A DNA stretch of 64,000 nt from Micromonospora sp. CB01531. Lineage in GTDB: Bacteria; Actinomycetota; Actinomycetes; Mycobacteriales; Micromonosporaceae. The stretch covers positions 197,185 to 261,184 of the forward strand of contig NZ_LWLS01000116.1 in NCBI RefSeq assembly GCF_001905095.1. Direction: 5' to 3'. Positions within the stretch are counted from its first letter, which is position 1. Every line of letters starts with the position of its first letter. The position numbers and the translations under genes were made by a program. Shown here piece by piece: positions 1 through 8,237 of this stretch. The notes below the pieces were generated by a model. The model saw only the letters and a program-made list of their open reading frames with translations, ran no database searches and was not told where the DNA came from.

Positions 1-1503
1 GCCCAGTGGCACCGGGTGTTCCGGCTGATGGACCGGTGGGGGCCGGAGACGGAACCGCTGCGCCCCGCGGTCTTCGAGCGGATGATCTGGCATTACCTGA
101 CCGTGCTGGGCAACGGCGCGCGGATCGCCCCCGAACTGCGGCCCGCGTTCTTCACCCAGATCCACGACGATTACGTGCGCCTCCGGCCGCCCGGCGGCTA
201 CCCGGTGCCACCCGGCGTGGACGGGCTCAAGCACCGACTGGTGGCGGCCGGGCGATGGCGTACGTTCAGCGCGCTGCGCGGCGCCCACCAGGCCGAGGAG
301 ACCGCGCGGCGCTCGGCGCGCCGGACCCGGCGGCGGGTGCTGCCGGTGGCGCGGCGGACCGCCGGCCGGACCCGGGACGCCGCGTTGGGCGAGTACTACC
401 GGGTCGAGTTACGCCGGCCGCTCGACCCGAGCCTCGCCGTCTACGCCGCGTACTGGTACCGGGGGTACGCCTGCAACCCGGCCGCGATCTACGCCGCCGC
501 GCGCCGCCTCGCCCCCCAGGTACGCGGCGTGTGGATCGTCCGGCGGGACCGGGTCGACACCCTCCCGCCCGGGGTGGAGTACGTGGTCGCCGGCACCCGG
601 GCCTACTACCGGGTGCTGGCCCGGGCCCGCTGGCTGGTCAACAACGTGAACTTCCCGGACTTCGTCCGGAAGCGACCGGGCTCGGTGCACCTGCAGACGC
701 ACCACGGCACCCCGGTCAAGGTGATGGGGCTGGACCAGCAGCGGTACCCGATGGGCGCGATGGAGATGGACTTCGCCGACCTGCTGCGCCGGGTGGACCG
801 CTGGGACTACAGCGTCAGCTCGAACAGCTTCTCGACGCAGATGTGGGAGCGGGCGTACCCGGCCGGGTACACCACGCTGGAGGTCGGCTACCCGCGCAAC
901 GACCGGCTGGCCACGGCCACCCCGGCGGAGTGCCGCCGGGCCCGGGCCGGGCTGGGCATCGGCCCCGACGAGTTGGTGGTGCTCTACGCGCCGACGCACC
1001 GGGAGCATCTGCCCGGCTGGCGGCCGCCGTTCGACCCGGACCGGATGCGCGCCGTGCTCGGCCCGTCCGGCCGGTTGCTGATGCGCAGCCACTACTTCCA
1101 CGACCGGGATCGGCGTCCCCGTGGCCGGTTCGCCGGCGGGGTGCTGGACGTGAGCGACCACGATCGGGTGGAGGACCTGTACCTCGCCGCGGACGTGCTG
1201 GTCACCGACTACTCCTCGGCGATGTTCGACTACGCCGTGCTGGACCGGCCGATCGTCGTCTACGCCCCCGACTGGGACGCGTACCGGGTGGCCCGGGGGG
1301 TCTATCTCGACGTGCTCGTCGAGCCGCCGGGCGCGGTGGCCCTCGACTTCCCGGCCCTGCTCGACGTGTTCCGCTCCGGCGCGGTGCGCGGCGCGGAGGC
1401 CGAGCAGGCCCGGCAACGGTTCCGGGCCCGGTTCTGCGCGCTGGACGACGGCCACGCCGCCGAGCGGGTGGTCCGCCGGGTCTTCCTCGACGAGCCGGCC
1501 TGA
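1..1503 (+). CDS. CDP-glycerol glycerophosphotransferase family protein (5' partial)
   Basis: The reading frame is open from the window edge (frame 1), so the true start lies upstream; a GTG at 16 is unlikely to be the start. The C-terminal ~350 residues match the CDP-glycerol:poly(glycerophosphate) glycerophosphotransferase family (TagB/TagF type): an H-G-T-P-V-K motif near base 705, Y-A-P-T-H-R-E near 985, and the terminal L-A-A-D-V-L-V-T-D-Y-S-S block near 1190. The family transfers glycerol phosphate (or a similar polyol phosphate) onto wall polymers at the inner face of the membrane. The first ~95 residues look like the linker that joins a GT2 glycosyltransferase domain to this domain in bifunctional actinobacterial proteins, so the complete protein is probably such a fusion (inference). 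Confidence 0.88.
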   Translation, partial: AQWHRVFRLMDRWGPETEPLRPAVFERMIWHYLTVLGNGARIAPELRPAFFTQIHDDYVRLRPPGGYPVPPGVDGLKHRLVAAGRWRTFSALRGAHQAEETARRSARRTRRRVLPVARRTAGRTRDAALGEYYRVELRRPLDPSLAVYAAYWYRGYACNPAAIYAAARRLAPQVRGVWIVRRDRVDTLPPGVEYVVAGTRAYYRVLARARWLVNNVNFPDFVRKRPGSVHLQTHHGTPVKVMGLDQQRYPMGAMEMDFADLLRRVDRWDYSVSSNSFSTQMWERAYPAGYTTLEVGYPRNDRLATATPAECRRARAGLGIGPDELVVLYAPTHREHLPGWRPPFDPDRMRAVLGPSGRLLMRSHYFHDRDRRPRGRFAGGVLDVSDHDRVEDLYLAADVLVTDYSSAMFDYAVLDRPIVVYAPDWDAYRVARGVYLDVLVEPPGAVALDFPALLDVFRSGAVRGAEAEQARQRFRARFCALDDGHAAERVVRRVFLDEPA

Positions 1504-1628
1504 AACCGCTTCCGAACGCCTTAATAGGACGGTCACGAGCCGAACATCACACGTTTACCCGATGTGCGGATTCGATGATTTTGGTCACAGTCATTCCCGG
1601 GTTCGGCCGACGAGCTGGGGAGGAGACG

Positions 1629-2933
1629 GTGACCACCGTCGCGCTCAAGGATGTCACCAAGGTGTTCCAGGACGGGACAGTCGCGGTCGACACCATCAAT
1701 CTGGACGTCAATGACGGCGAGTTCATGGTGCTGCTCGGCCCCTCCGGCTGCGGCAAGTCCACCGTCCTGCGGATGGTGGCCGGCCTGGAGGACCCGACCT
1801 CGGGCGCAGTGATGCTCGACGGCGAGGTCGCCAACGACCTGCCGCCCCGGGACCGGAAGATCGCCATGGTCTTCCAGGACTTCGCGCTCTACCCGCACAT
1901 GACCGTCGGCGACAACATCGGCTTCCCGCTGCGGCTGGCCGGCGTCGACCAGGCCCCACGTGGGGAGCGGATCCAGGACGTGGCGAGCGCGCTCGGCATC
2001 GCGGACGTGCTCGGCCGCAAGCCCAGCCAGCTCTCCGGCGGCCAGCGGCAGCGGGTGGCGATGGGCCGAGCGATCGTCCGCCGCCCCGGGCTGTTCCTGA
2101 TGGACGAGCCACTCTCCAACCTGGACAGCGGCCTGCGGGCCGAGCTGCGCGCCGAGATCTCCGGGCTGACCCGCGAGCTGGGCGTCACCACCATCTACGT
2201 CACGCACGACCAGGCCGAGGCGCTGACCATGGCCGACCGGGTCGCCATCATGCGCAAGGGGGTGCTCCAGGACGTGGGCACCCCCACCCAGGTGTACGGC
2301 CGGCCGGCCACCCTCTACGTGGCCGCGTTCCTCGGCAGTCCCCGGATGAACCTGTTGGAGGCGTCGGTCTACGTCCACCTCGACCGGTACGTGGCGTTGA
2401 GCCTGGGCGAGCAGTCGCTCTACCTGCCCTGGGACGACATTCGCTCCCGAGCGGTGGCGCACTACCACGGCGAGCGCATCGTCGTCGGGCTGCGGGCCGA
2501 GGGGCTCACCCCGATCGCCCCCGGCACCGCCGGCCACGTGCTTCAGGGCCGGATCCGCTACCTGGAGCACCACGGCCACGAGTCGCTGGCCTTCCTCGAC
2601 ATCGGTGCCACCGCGATCGTGGTGGACGAGATGGGCACCCCGGTGGAGACCGGCGAGCCGGGCCAGCGGGGCCTGCGCCGCTTCGGCCAGGTGATGCAGC
2701 GCCTCACCGGACGGGCCGGCGACGCCCCGATCTCCGCGCCGCCGAGCGGCGTGCACCGGACCAGCGTGCTCACCGACCCCGGCCGGCACCACCGCCGCCC
2801 GGCGGAACTGGCGGTCCGGCTGGCCCCGTACCCGGCGGTGTCGGCCGGGCACCCGCTGGCGGTCCAGGTACGGATGGACGCGCTGCACTTCTTCGACGAG
2901 CGCGGCGACCGCATCGACGTCGGCTGGCGCTGA
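1629..2933 (+). CDS. Sugar ABC transporter ATP-binding protein (MsiK/UgpC type)
   Basis: GTG start at 1629 is chosen because AGGAG at 1621-1625 sits just upstream; the frame stays open further 5' but that part is antisense-like sequence. The 434-residue protein has Walker A GPSGCGKS, Q-loop VFQDFALYP, signature LSGGQRQR, Walker B LFLMDEP, the D-loop SNLD and the switch His in VTHDQ, then a TOBE-like regulatory C-terminus. The family energises carbohydrate uptake ABC transporters and often serves several permeases in actinobacteria. No permease or binding protein lies beside it, which fits a shared ATPase. It is longer than the usual ~370 residues: about 60 extra residues interrupt the C-terminal domain (Arg/Pro-rich, roughly residues 345-400). 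Confidence 0.93.
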   Translation: MTTVALKDVTKVFQDGTVAVDTINLDVNDGEFMVLLGPSGCGKSTVLRMVAGLEDPTSGAVMLDGEVANDLPPRDRKIAMVFQDFALYPHMTVGDNIGFPLRLAGVDQAPRGERIQDVASALGIADVLGRKPSQLSGGQRQRVAMGRAIVRRPGLFLMDEPLSNLDSGLRAELRAEISGLTRELGVTTIYVTHDQAEALTMADRVAIMRKGVLQDVGTPTQVYGRPATLYVAAFLGSPRMNLLEASVYVHLDRYVALSLGEQSLYLPWDDIRSRAVAHYHGERIVVGLRAEGLTPIAPGTAGHVLQGRIRYLEHHGHESLAFLDIGATAIVVDEMGTPVETGEPGQRGLRRFGQVMQRLTGRAGDAPISAPPSGVHRTSVLTDPGRHHRRPAELAVRLAPYPAVSAGHPLAVQVRMDALHFFDERGDRIDVGWR

Positions 2934-2987
2934 GCGGGGCGGCCGAATTGAGTTGACCGCTTCTCCGCGCGGCTCGAAGGTGTCGGG

Positions 2988-3368
2988 ATGGGGATTGCCA
3001 TCCGCAACGTCGCGTTCGACTGTGCCGATCCGTACGAGCTGGCGCAGTTCTGGGCCAAGGTCTTCGGCTGCCCGGTCGACCCGCAGTTCGAGCCTGACGA
3101 CGAGGAGCTCGTCATCGAGCCCCCCGATGGCACGAGGCTCTATTTCCAGCGCGTGCCGGAGCCGAAGACCGTGAAGAATCGCGTGCACATCTGCCTGCAA
3201 CCGGACGTCCTGCGCGACCAGGAGGTCGAGCGGGTCCGTGGGCTCGGTGCCACCGTCGTCGCCGATCGACGTGAGCCGGACGGCAGCGGCTGGGTCGTGC
3301 TGGCCGACCCCGAGGGGAACGAGTTCTGTGTGCTGCGCAGCGGGGCTGAGCGGCATCCCACGGCATAG
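2988..3368 (+). CDS. VOC/glyoxalase-like domain protein
   Basis: 126 residues forming one vicinal-oxygen-chelate module pair: N-terminal half with the D-P-Y-E-L-A-Q-F-W helix typical of this superfamily, a central beta strand region, and the C-terminal D-P-E-G-N-E-F-C-V strand in which the Glu is the usual metal ligand. The closest family is the Glyoxalase-6-like small proteins of actinobacteria, whose substrates are mostly unknown. ATG at 2988 is followed by the family's normal N-terminus (MGIAIRNVAFDC). It lies 55 bases after the ABC ATPase stop and may be expressed from its own promoter. Enzymatic role cannot be stated from sequence. Confidence 0.85.
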   Translation: MGIAIRNVAFDCADPYELAQFWAKVFGCPVDPQFEPDDEELVIEPPDGTRLYFQRVPEPKTVKNRVHICLQPDVLRDQEVERVRGLGATVVADRREPDGSGWVVLADPEGNEFCVLRSGAERHPTA

Positions 3369-3422
3369 ACCAGGAGCTCGGCCGCTCTTGCCGGCGAAGT
3401 TACCGGCGAGTAGCGTGCGGGC

Positions 3423-3890
3423 ATGTCCATCGACTCTCGCCAGGTGGCGGCCGGTCTGCTGGAGGCCGTGCCGTTCGCCCGCACGCTCGGTATCGAATTC
3501 GTCGAGGTGGCGCCGGAGGCGGCCGGCGGGGTACGCGCGGTCGTCCGGCTCCCCGACCTCCCGGAGCACCACAACCACGTCGGCGGCCCGCACGCCGGGG
3601 CCATGTTCACCCTCGGGGAGACCGCCTCCGGCGCGGTGGTGCTCGCCGCGTTCGGGCAGGTGCTCGACCGGGCGGTGCCGCTGGCCGTGACGGCGACCAT
3701 CGCGTACCAGAAGGTCGCCCTGGGTCCGGTGCTGGCCACCGCGCGACTGGGACGCACCCCGGCGGAGGTGCTCGCCGAGCTGGACGCGGGACAGCGGCCG
3801 GAGTTCCCGGTCGAGGTGGAGATCGGCACCGAGGACGGCACCACCACCTCGGTGCTGACCGTGACCTGGACGCTCCGTCCGAACCGCTGA
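3423..3890 (+). CDS. Hotdog-fold thioesterase-like protein (DUF4442/PaaI-like)
   Basis: 155 residues with the hotdog pattern: an N-terminal helix region, then H-N-H-V-G-G-P-H-A-G-A-M-F-T-L-G-E around residues 49-65, which corresponds to the PaaI-type active-site segment (G-x-x-x-G-G followed by the catalytic acidic/Asn helix), and four beta strands after it. Proteins of this family hydrolyse acyl-CoA or similar thioesters, or bind acyl groups without catalysis. The substrate is not predictable here. ATG at 3423 is the first start in frame, preceded by a weak GCGTGCGGGC ribosome site. It is followed by a 47-base gap before the next gene on the same strand. Confidence 0.8.
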   Translation: MSIDSRQVAAGLLEAVPFARTLGIEFVEVAPEAAGGVRAVVRLPDLPEHHNHVGGPHAGAMFTLGETASGAVVLAAFGQVLDRAVPLAVTATIAYQKVALGPVLATARLGRTPAEVLAELDAGQRPEFPVEVEIGTEDGTTTSVLTVTWTLRPNR

Positions 3891-3937
3891 CGCCCGAATC
3901 GGGTTTGCCTGGCCGGTTCGGTGGATAGATTCGTACC

Positions 3938-4687
3938 GTGCTGGGCCTACCCGCCAACGTGACCGCCTGTCTCTTCGACCTGGACGGTGTGCTCACGCAG
4001 ACCGCCAAGGTGCACAACGCAGCCTGGGCGGAGACCTTCGACGCGTTCCTGCGGCAACGCTCCGCAGCCACCGGCGAGCCGTTCCGCCCCTTCGACCCCG
4101 GGCCGGACTACAACCGGTACGTCGACGGCAAACCGCGAGCCGACGGGGTGCGCTCCTTCCTGGCCTCCCGCGGGATCAGCCTGCCCGAGGGCACGCCGGA
4201 CGACCCGCCGGAGGCGGACACGGTCAACGGGGTGGGCAACCGCAAGAACGTCATCCTGCTCAAGCGGCTGCGCACCGACGGGGTCGAGGTGTACGAAGGC
4301 TCGGTGCGCTACCTGGAGGCGGCGGCCCGGGCCGGGCTCCGCCGGGCGGTCGTTTCGGCCAGCGCCAACTGCCAGGCCGTGGTCGAGGCGGCCGGGCTGG
4401 ACCGGCTGCTGGAGGCGCGGGTGGACGGGCTGGTCGCCCGCCAGCGGGGGCTGCGCGGCAAGCCGTACCCCGACACGTTCCTGGCCGGGGCGGAACTGCT
4501 CGGCGTGCCACCGGCGAACGCGGCCGTGTTCGAGGACGCGCTGGCCGGCGTGGCCGCCGGCCGGGCCGGCGACTTCGGATACGTGGTCGGCGTCGACCGG
4601 GTCGGCCAGGCCGACGAACTGCGCGCCCACGGCGCCGACGTCGTGGTGACCGACCTGGCCGAGCTGATGACGGAGCCGGCCCGATGA
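3938..4687 (+). CDS. HAD-superfamily beta-phosphoglucomutase
   Basis: 249 residues; GTG start. The HAD motif I is F-D-L-D-G-V-L with nucleophile Asp14 and acid/base Asp16; motif II is the V-S-A-S segment near residue 135, motif III the Lys in G-K-P-Y-P-D, motif IV F-E-D-A. The cap and the T-V-N-G-V-G-N-R-K segment are typical of the actinobacterial beta-phosphoglucomutase branch that pairs with GH65 enzymes. It would convert beta-glucose 1-phosphate to glucose 6-phosphate. The stop overlaps the next start (ATGA, 4684-4687), so it is translationally coupled to a GH65 phosphorylase that would make beta-glucose 1-phosphate; the two form a disaccharide-catabolic unit. Confidence 0.92.
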   Translation: MLGLPANVTACLFDLDGVLTQTAKVHNAAWAETFDAFLRQRSAATGEPFRPFDPGPDYNRYVDGKPRADGVRSFLASRGISLPEGTPDDPPEADTVNGVGNRKNVILLKRLRTDGVEVYEGSVRYLEAAARAGLRRAVVSASANCQAVVEAAGLDRLLEARVDGLVARQRGLRGKPYPDTFLAGAELLGVPPANAAVFEDALAGVAAGRAGDFGYVVGVDRVGQADELRAHGADVVVTDLAELMTEPAR

Positions 4688-7056
4688 TCCGGGAGCGCGC
4701 GTATCCGGTCGAGCCGTGGCACGTCCGCGAGGTGCGGCTCGACATGGACGTGCTGGCCCAGTCCGAGTCGGTCTTCGCCCTGTCCAACGGGCACGTGGGG
4801 CTGCGCGGCAACCTGGACGAGGGCGAGCCGCACGGACTTCCCGGCACCTACCTCAATTCCTTCTACGAGCTGCGGCCGCTGCCGTACGCGGAGGCCGGTT
4901 TCGGCTTTCCCGAGTCCGGTCAGACCATCGTCAACGTCACCAACGGCAAGCTGATCCGGCTGCTCGTCGACGACGAACCGCTCGACGTCCGCTACGGCGA
5001 ACTCCTCTCCCACGAGCGAGTCCTCGACCTGCGGGCCGGCACCCTTCACCGCGAGCTGCACTGGCGGTCGCCGGCCGGGCGGGAGGTCAAGGTCCGCAGC
5101 ACCCGGCTGGTGTCCTTCACCCAGCGCTCGGTCGCCGCGATCAACTACGAGGTCGAGGCGGTCGGCGAGCCGATGCGGCTGATCCTCCAGTCCGAGCTGG
5201 TGGCCAACGAGACCCTGCCGCCGCAGAGCCGCGACCCGCGGGTGGCCGCCGTGCTGGAGTCGCCGTTGCTGGCCGAGGAGGAGCTCACCACCGACGACGG
5301 CGGCCTGCTGATCCACCGCACCAAGGTCAGTGGGCTGCGGGTGGCCGCCCAGATGGCGCACGACGTGAGCGGCCCGGAGCGCACCACGATCGAGTCCGAG
5401 GGGTACGAGGACTGGGTCCGCACCACCATCGGCTGTGTGCTCAGGCCGGGCGAGACGCTGCGGGTGGTCAAGTACCTGACGTACGGCTGGTCCAGCAAGC
5501 GGTCGTTGCCCGCGCTGCGCGACCAGGTCGGGGCGGCCCTGGCGGCCGCCCGGCTGGACCGCTGGGACGGGCTGCGCCGCGCGCAGCGGGAATACCTGGA
5601 CGAGTTCTGGGACGCCGCCGACGTGCGGGTGGAGGGTGACCCGGAGGTGCAGCAGGCGGTCCGGTTCGGGCTCTTCCACGTGCTCCAGGCCGGTGCCCGG
5701 GCCGAACGCCGGCCGATCTCCGCGAAGGGGCTCACCGGCCCCGGGTACGACGGGCACGCGTTCTGGGACACCGAGATGTTCGTGCTGCCGGTGCTCACGT
5801 ACACCCAGCCGAACGCGGTGCGGGACGCGCTCTACTGGCGCCACTCGACGCTGCCGCAGGCCCACGAGCGGGCCCGCACGTTGAACCTCAAGGGGGCGGC
5901 GTTCCCCTGGCGGACCATCGAGGGACCGGAGTCGTCGGCGTACTGGCCGGCCGGGACGGCCGCGTTCCACATCGCCGCGGACATCGCCGACGCGCTGCGC
6001 CGCTACGTGCTCGCCACGGGCGACGAAGGCACGGAACGGGAGATCGGGCTGGAGCTGCTGGTGGAGACCGCCCGATTGTGGCGTTCGCTGGGCCACCACG
6101 ACCGGTACGGGCGGTTCCACATCGACGGGGTGACCGGCCCCGACGAGTACACCGCCGTCAAGAACGACAACATCTACACCAACCTGATGGCGCAGCGGAA
6201 CCTGCTCACCGCCGCCGACTGCGCGATACGCCACCGGGACCAGGCGTTCGACCTCGGCGTCACCGACGAGGAGGCGGCCGCCTGGCGGGACGCCGCGAAC
6301 GCCATGCAGCTGCCGTACGACGACGAACTCCAGGTGCACCAGCAGGTGGAGGGCTTCACCCGGTTGCAGGAGTGGGACTTCGAGCACACCCCGCCGGAGA
6401 AGTACCCGCTGCTGCTGCACTACCCGTACTTCGACCTCTACCGCAAGCAGGTCATCAAGCAGGCGGATCTCGTGCTCGCCATGCACTGGCGGGGTGACGC
6501 GTTCACCGGCGAGGAGAAGGTGCGCAACTTCCTCTACTACGAGCGGCGGACGGTCCGGGACTCCTCACTGAGCGCCTGCACCCAGGCGGTGATGGCGGCC
6601 GAGGTGGGCCACCCGGAGCTGGCCCACCGCTACCTGCGCGAGGCCGCGTTGATGGATCTGCACGACCTCAACGAGAACACCCGCGACGGGGTGCACATGG
6701 CCTCACTGGCCGGGGCCTGGATCGCCCTGGTGGCGGGCTTCGGCGGGCTGCGCGACCACGACGGGACGCTCTCGTTCTCGCCCCGGCTGTCCAGCCGGCT
6801 CAGCCGCCTGGAGTTCTCCATGCAGTGGCGGTCGATCCGGTTGCGGGTGGACGTCCGGCCGCACCAGACGACGTACTCGCTGCGGCACGCCGGCCCGGAC
6901 ACCGTGTTGGAGCTGCGCCACCACGGCGAGGCGATCCAGGTCACCGGCGACCAGCCGGTCACCGTGCCGGTGCCGCCAGCCCACCCGTCCGGTCCGCCGC
7001 CGGAGCAGCCGCCGGGCCGGGCGCCCCTGCTGCACCTACCGGAACAATTCGCCTGA
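4684..7056 (+). CDS. Glycoside hydrolase family 65 (disaccharide phosphorylase)
   Basis: 790 residues, the normal size for GH65 maltose/trehalose/kojibiose phosphorylases. N-terminal super-sandwich domain (~1-270), helical linker, (alpha/alpha)6 barrel (~320-690) and a C-terminal beta domain. The general-acid Glu sits in the G-P-D-E-Y motif (Glu488), and the H-W-R-x-S barrel loops are present. These enzymes use inorganic phosphate to split an alpha-glucoside with inversion, giving beta-glucose 1-phosphate and glucose. Coupling to the overlapping beta-phosphoglucomutase supports phosphorolysis rather than hydrolysis. Which disaccharide (maltose, trehalose, kojibiose) cannot be settled by eye. 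Cytoplasmic: no signal peptide. The C-terminal ~30 residues are Pro-rich and dispensable-looking. Confidence 0.93.
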   Translation: MIRERAYPVEPWHVREVRLDMDVLAQSESVFALSNGHVGLRGNLDEGEPHGLPGTYLNSFYELRPLPYAEAGFGFPESGQTIVNVTNGKLIRLLVDDEPLDVRYGELLSHERVLDLRAGTLHRELHWRSPAGREVKVRSTRLVSFTQRSVAAINYEVEAVGEPMRLILQSELVANETLPPQSRDPRVAAVLESPLLAEEELTTDDGGLLIHRTKVSGLRVAAQMAHDVSGPERTTIESEGYEDWVRTTIGCVLRPGETLRVVKYLTYGWSSKRSLPALRDQVGAALAAARLDRWDGLRRAQREYLDEFWDAADVRVEGDPEVQQAVRFGLFHVLQAGARAERRPISAKGLTGPGYDGHAFWDTEMFVLPVLTYTQPNAVRDALYWRHSTLPQAHERARTLNLKGAAFPWRTIEGPESSAYWPAGTAAFHIAADIADALRRYVLATGDEGTEREIGLELLVETARLWRSLGHHDRYGRFHIDGVTGPDEYTAVKNDNIYTNLMAQRNLLTAADCAIRHRDQAFDLGVTDEEAAAWRDAANAMQLPYDDELQVHQQVEGFTRLQEWDFEHTPPEKYPLLLHYPYFDLYRKQVIKQADLVLAMHWRGDAFTGEEKVRNFLYYERRTVRDSSLSACTQAVMAAEVGHPELAHRYLREAALMDLHDLNENTRDGVHMASLAGAWIALVAGFGGLRDHDGTLSFSPRLSSRLSRLEFSMQWRSIRLRVDVRPHQTTYSLRHAGPDTVLELRHHGEAIQVTGDQPVTVPVPPAHPSGPPPEQPPGRAPLLHLPEQFA

Positions 7057-7059
7057 GAC

Positions 7060-7091
7060 GTCCCGGCCCCCGCTCTCGCGGGGGCCGGGAC
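7060..7091 (+). terminator. Strong hairpin terminator after GH65
   Basis: A perfect 14-bp inverted repeat (GTCCCGGCCCCCGC / GCGGGGGCCGGGAC) with a 4-nt TCTC loop starts 3 bases after the GH65 stop codon. There is no U-run, as is common in high-GC actinobacteria. Confidence 0.85.
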
Positions 7092-7141
7092 ACTGCTCCA
7101 GGTCGCGGGCGGGCGTCAGGCGCACCGCGACCTGGAGCAGT
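7092..7141. terminator. Second hairpin, probable terminator for the minus-strand gene
   Basis: A perfect 16-bp inverted repeat (ACTGCTCCAGGTCGCG / CGCGACCTGGAGCAGT) with an 18-nt loop directly abuts the first hairpin. It lies 14 bases beyond the stop of the minus-strand small gene at 7156, so it may serve that gene, or both strands. Confidence 0.65.
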
Positions 7142-7155
7142 CGAAGTCGGGTACG

Positions 7156-7332
7156 TCAGAACTGGCGGCCGTTGGACGGCCGGCCGGCGGCGTCCCGGGG
7201 TGACATCGCCCGCGGGTCGTCGGCGGTACGCGCCTGCGCCGCCTCGTCCGCCCACTCCCGGGTGCGCTGGGCGTCCTGTTCGCGGCGTTTCTCTTCGGCG
7301 GCCTGCTGCCGGGACCTGTCCTGCTGTGCCAT
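7156..7332 (-). CDS. Small hydrophilic protein of unknown function (58 aa)
   Basis: A 58-residue frame starting MAQQDRSRQQAAEEKRREQD and ending SPRDAAGRPSNGRQF. It has a plausible GAGG ribosome site 6 bases upstream, strong third-position GC bias, and stops just before a hairpin that could terminate it. Composition is rich in Gln, Arg, Glu and Ala, with a predicted helical, highly charged N-terminal half and no membrane segment. I do not recognise a family. Its position downstream of the thioredoxin/MerR pair on the same strand suggests it may be transcribed with them. Confidence 0.6.
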   Translation of the reverse strand: MAQQDRSRQQAAEEKRREQDAQRTREWADEAAQARTADDPRAMSPRDAAGRPSNGRQF

Positions 7333-7419
7333 GACGATCCTCGCGATCGGTCGGGGCGCGGCTGCGCCGGTCCGTGGTCACTCCGCGCCTTCCCGATCGG
7401 CCCGGCGGCAAACGGCGGC

Positions 7420-7782
7420 TCAGGCCGGCGGCTGCCAGCCCGCCACGTGCCGGCCGAAGCTCAGCCGCAGGTGGTTCTTGGGCCGGGCACCGACGATCGA
7501 GCCGACCACCTGCCCGTCCCGGAAGACCAGCATGGTGGGCATCGACATCACCTGGTATGCGCGCGTGGTCTCCGGGTTCTCGTCCGAGTTGAGCGTGACG
7601 AAGCGCAGCGCGTCGCCGAACTCCTCGGCCAACTCGGCGAGGTGCCGGGAGACCGTCCGGCACGGTGGGCACCACTCGGCCCAGAAATCGACCACCACCG
7701 GCCGGTCGCCGGCCAGCACCGTGGCCGCGAACGTCTCGTCGGTGACCGTGGTCAGTCGGCCCTGGGCCGTGTCCTGAGGCAT
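7420..7782 (-). CDS. Thioredoxin family protein
   Basis: 120-residue single thioredoxin domain. The active site is W-C-P-P-C (Cys38, Cys41) instead of the canonical WCGPC, and the cis-Pro loop is M-S-M-P-T-M. It would act as a cytoplasmic dithiol-disulfide reductant; the second Pro in the CxxC is expected to shift redox potential relative to TrxA (known of the fold, magnitude unknown here). The start overlaps the end of the upstream MerR-family gene by 31 bases, so the two form one transcript and the regulator probably controls the thioredoxin. Replacement by a shorter start is possible but the N-terminal TTVTDETF is normal for the family. Confidence 0.92.
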   Translation of the reverse strand: MPQDTAQGRLTTVTDETFAATVLAGDRPVVVDFWAEWCPPCRTVSRHLAELAEEFGDALRFVTLNSDENPETTRAYQVMSMPTMLVFRDGQVVGSIVGARPKNHLRLSFGRHVAGWQPPA

Positions 7783-8144
7783 GTTTCCTCCCGCTGGGCG
7801 ATCGCATGGGCGAGCTGGTCGTGCAGCTGTCGGCGGACCGCGCCGAGCCGGTCGAGATAGTCGTCCACCTCGGCGAGCTTGCGCCGCAGCACGGCCACCG
7901 AATCCGGGCAGACGTCACCGGAGCTGTTGCCGGCTCGCAGGCAGGCCACGAAGGGTCGGATGTCGTCCAGGCCGAAGCCCACCGCCAGCAGCGTCCGGAT
8001 CTCGTGGACGACGCGCAGCTCCGCCTCGTCGTAGATCCGGTAGCCGTTGGCGGAGCGGCGTGGCCGCACCAGCCCCTGGGTCTCGTAGTACCGCAGGGTC
8101 CGGGTGCTCGTACCGGCGCGTTCCGCCAGCTCACCGATGCGCAT
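7752..8144 (-). CDS. MerR family transcriptional regulator
   Basis: 130 residues. The first ~70 form the winged helix typical of MerR regulators: MRIGELAERAGTSTRTLRYYE followed by G-L-V-x-P-x-R-S-x-N-G-Y-R-I-Y. A dimerisation coiled coil follows (L-R-R-K-L-A-E-V-D-D-Y-L-D-R-L). Two cysteines, in V-A-C-L and D-V-C-P, lie in the effector region, so a thiol-based or metal signal is possible. It overlaps the thioredoxin gene and presumably regulates this operon by distorting a promoter with long spacer in the intergenic region after 8144; no palindrome was pinned down there with certainty. Confidence 0.9.
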   Translation of the reverse strand: MRIGELAERAGTSTRTLRYYETQGLVRPRRSANGYRIYDEAELRVVHEIRTLLAVGFGLDDIRPFVACLRAGNSSGDVCPDSVAVLRRKLAEVDDYLDRLGAVRRQLHDQLAHAIAQREETCLRTRPRAD

Positions 8145-8237
8145 CGGGCCTCCCTCCCTCCGTCGCCCGCCCTGTTCGCCACGCTAAACCTTGCCGCCGA
8201 CGTCAAGGCAACACCGCCACCCCCGCCCCCCACGGCG

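Noticed and set aside
6..1628. Very long open frame that joins the glycerophosphotransferase region to the ABC ATPase
   Set aside because: Its first 540 residues are a low-complexity Arg/Pro/Gly translation of the other frame of the transferase gene; the ABC protein starts at 1629 with its own ribosome site.
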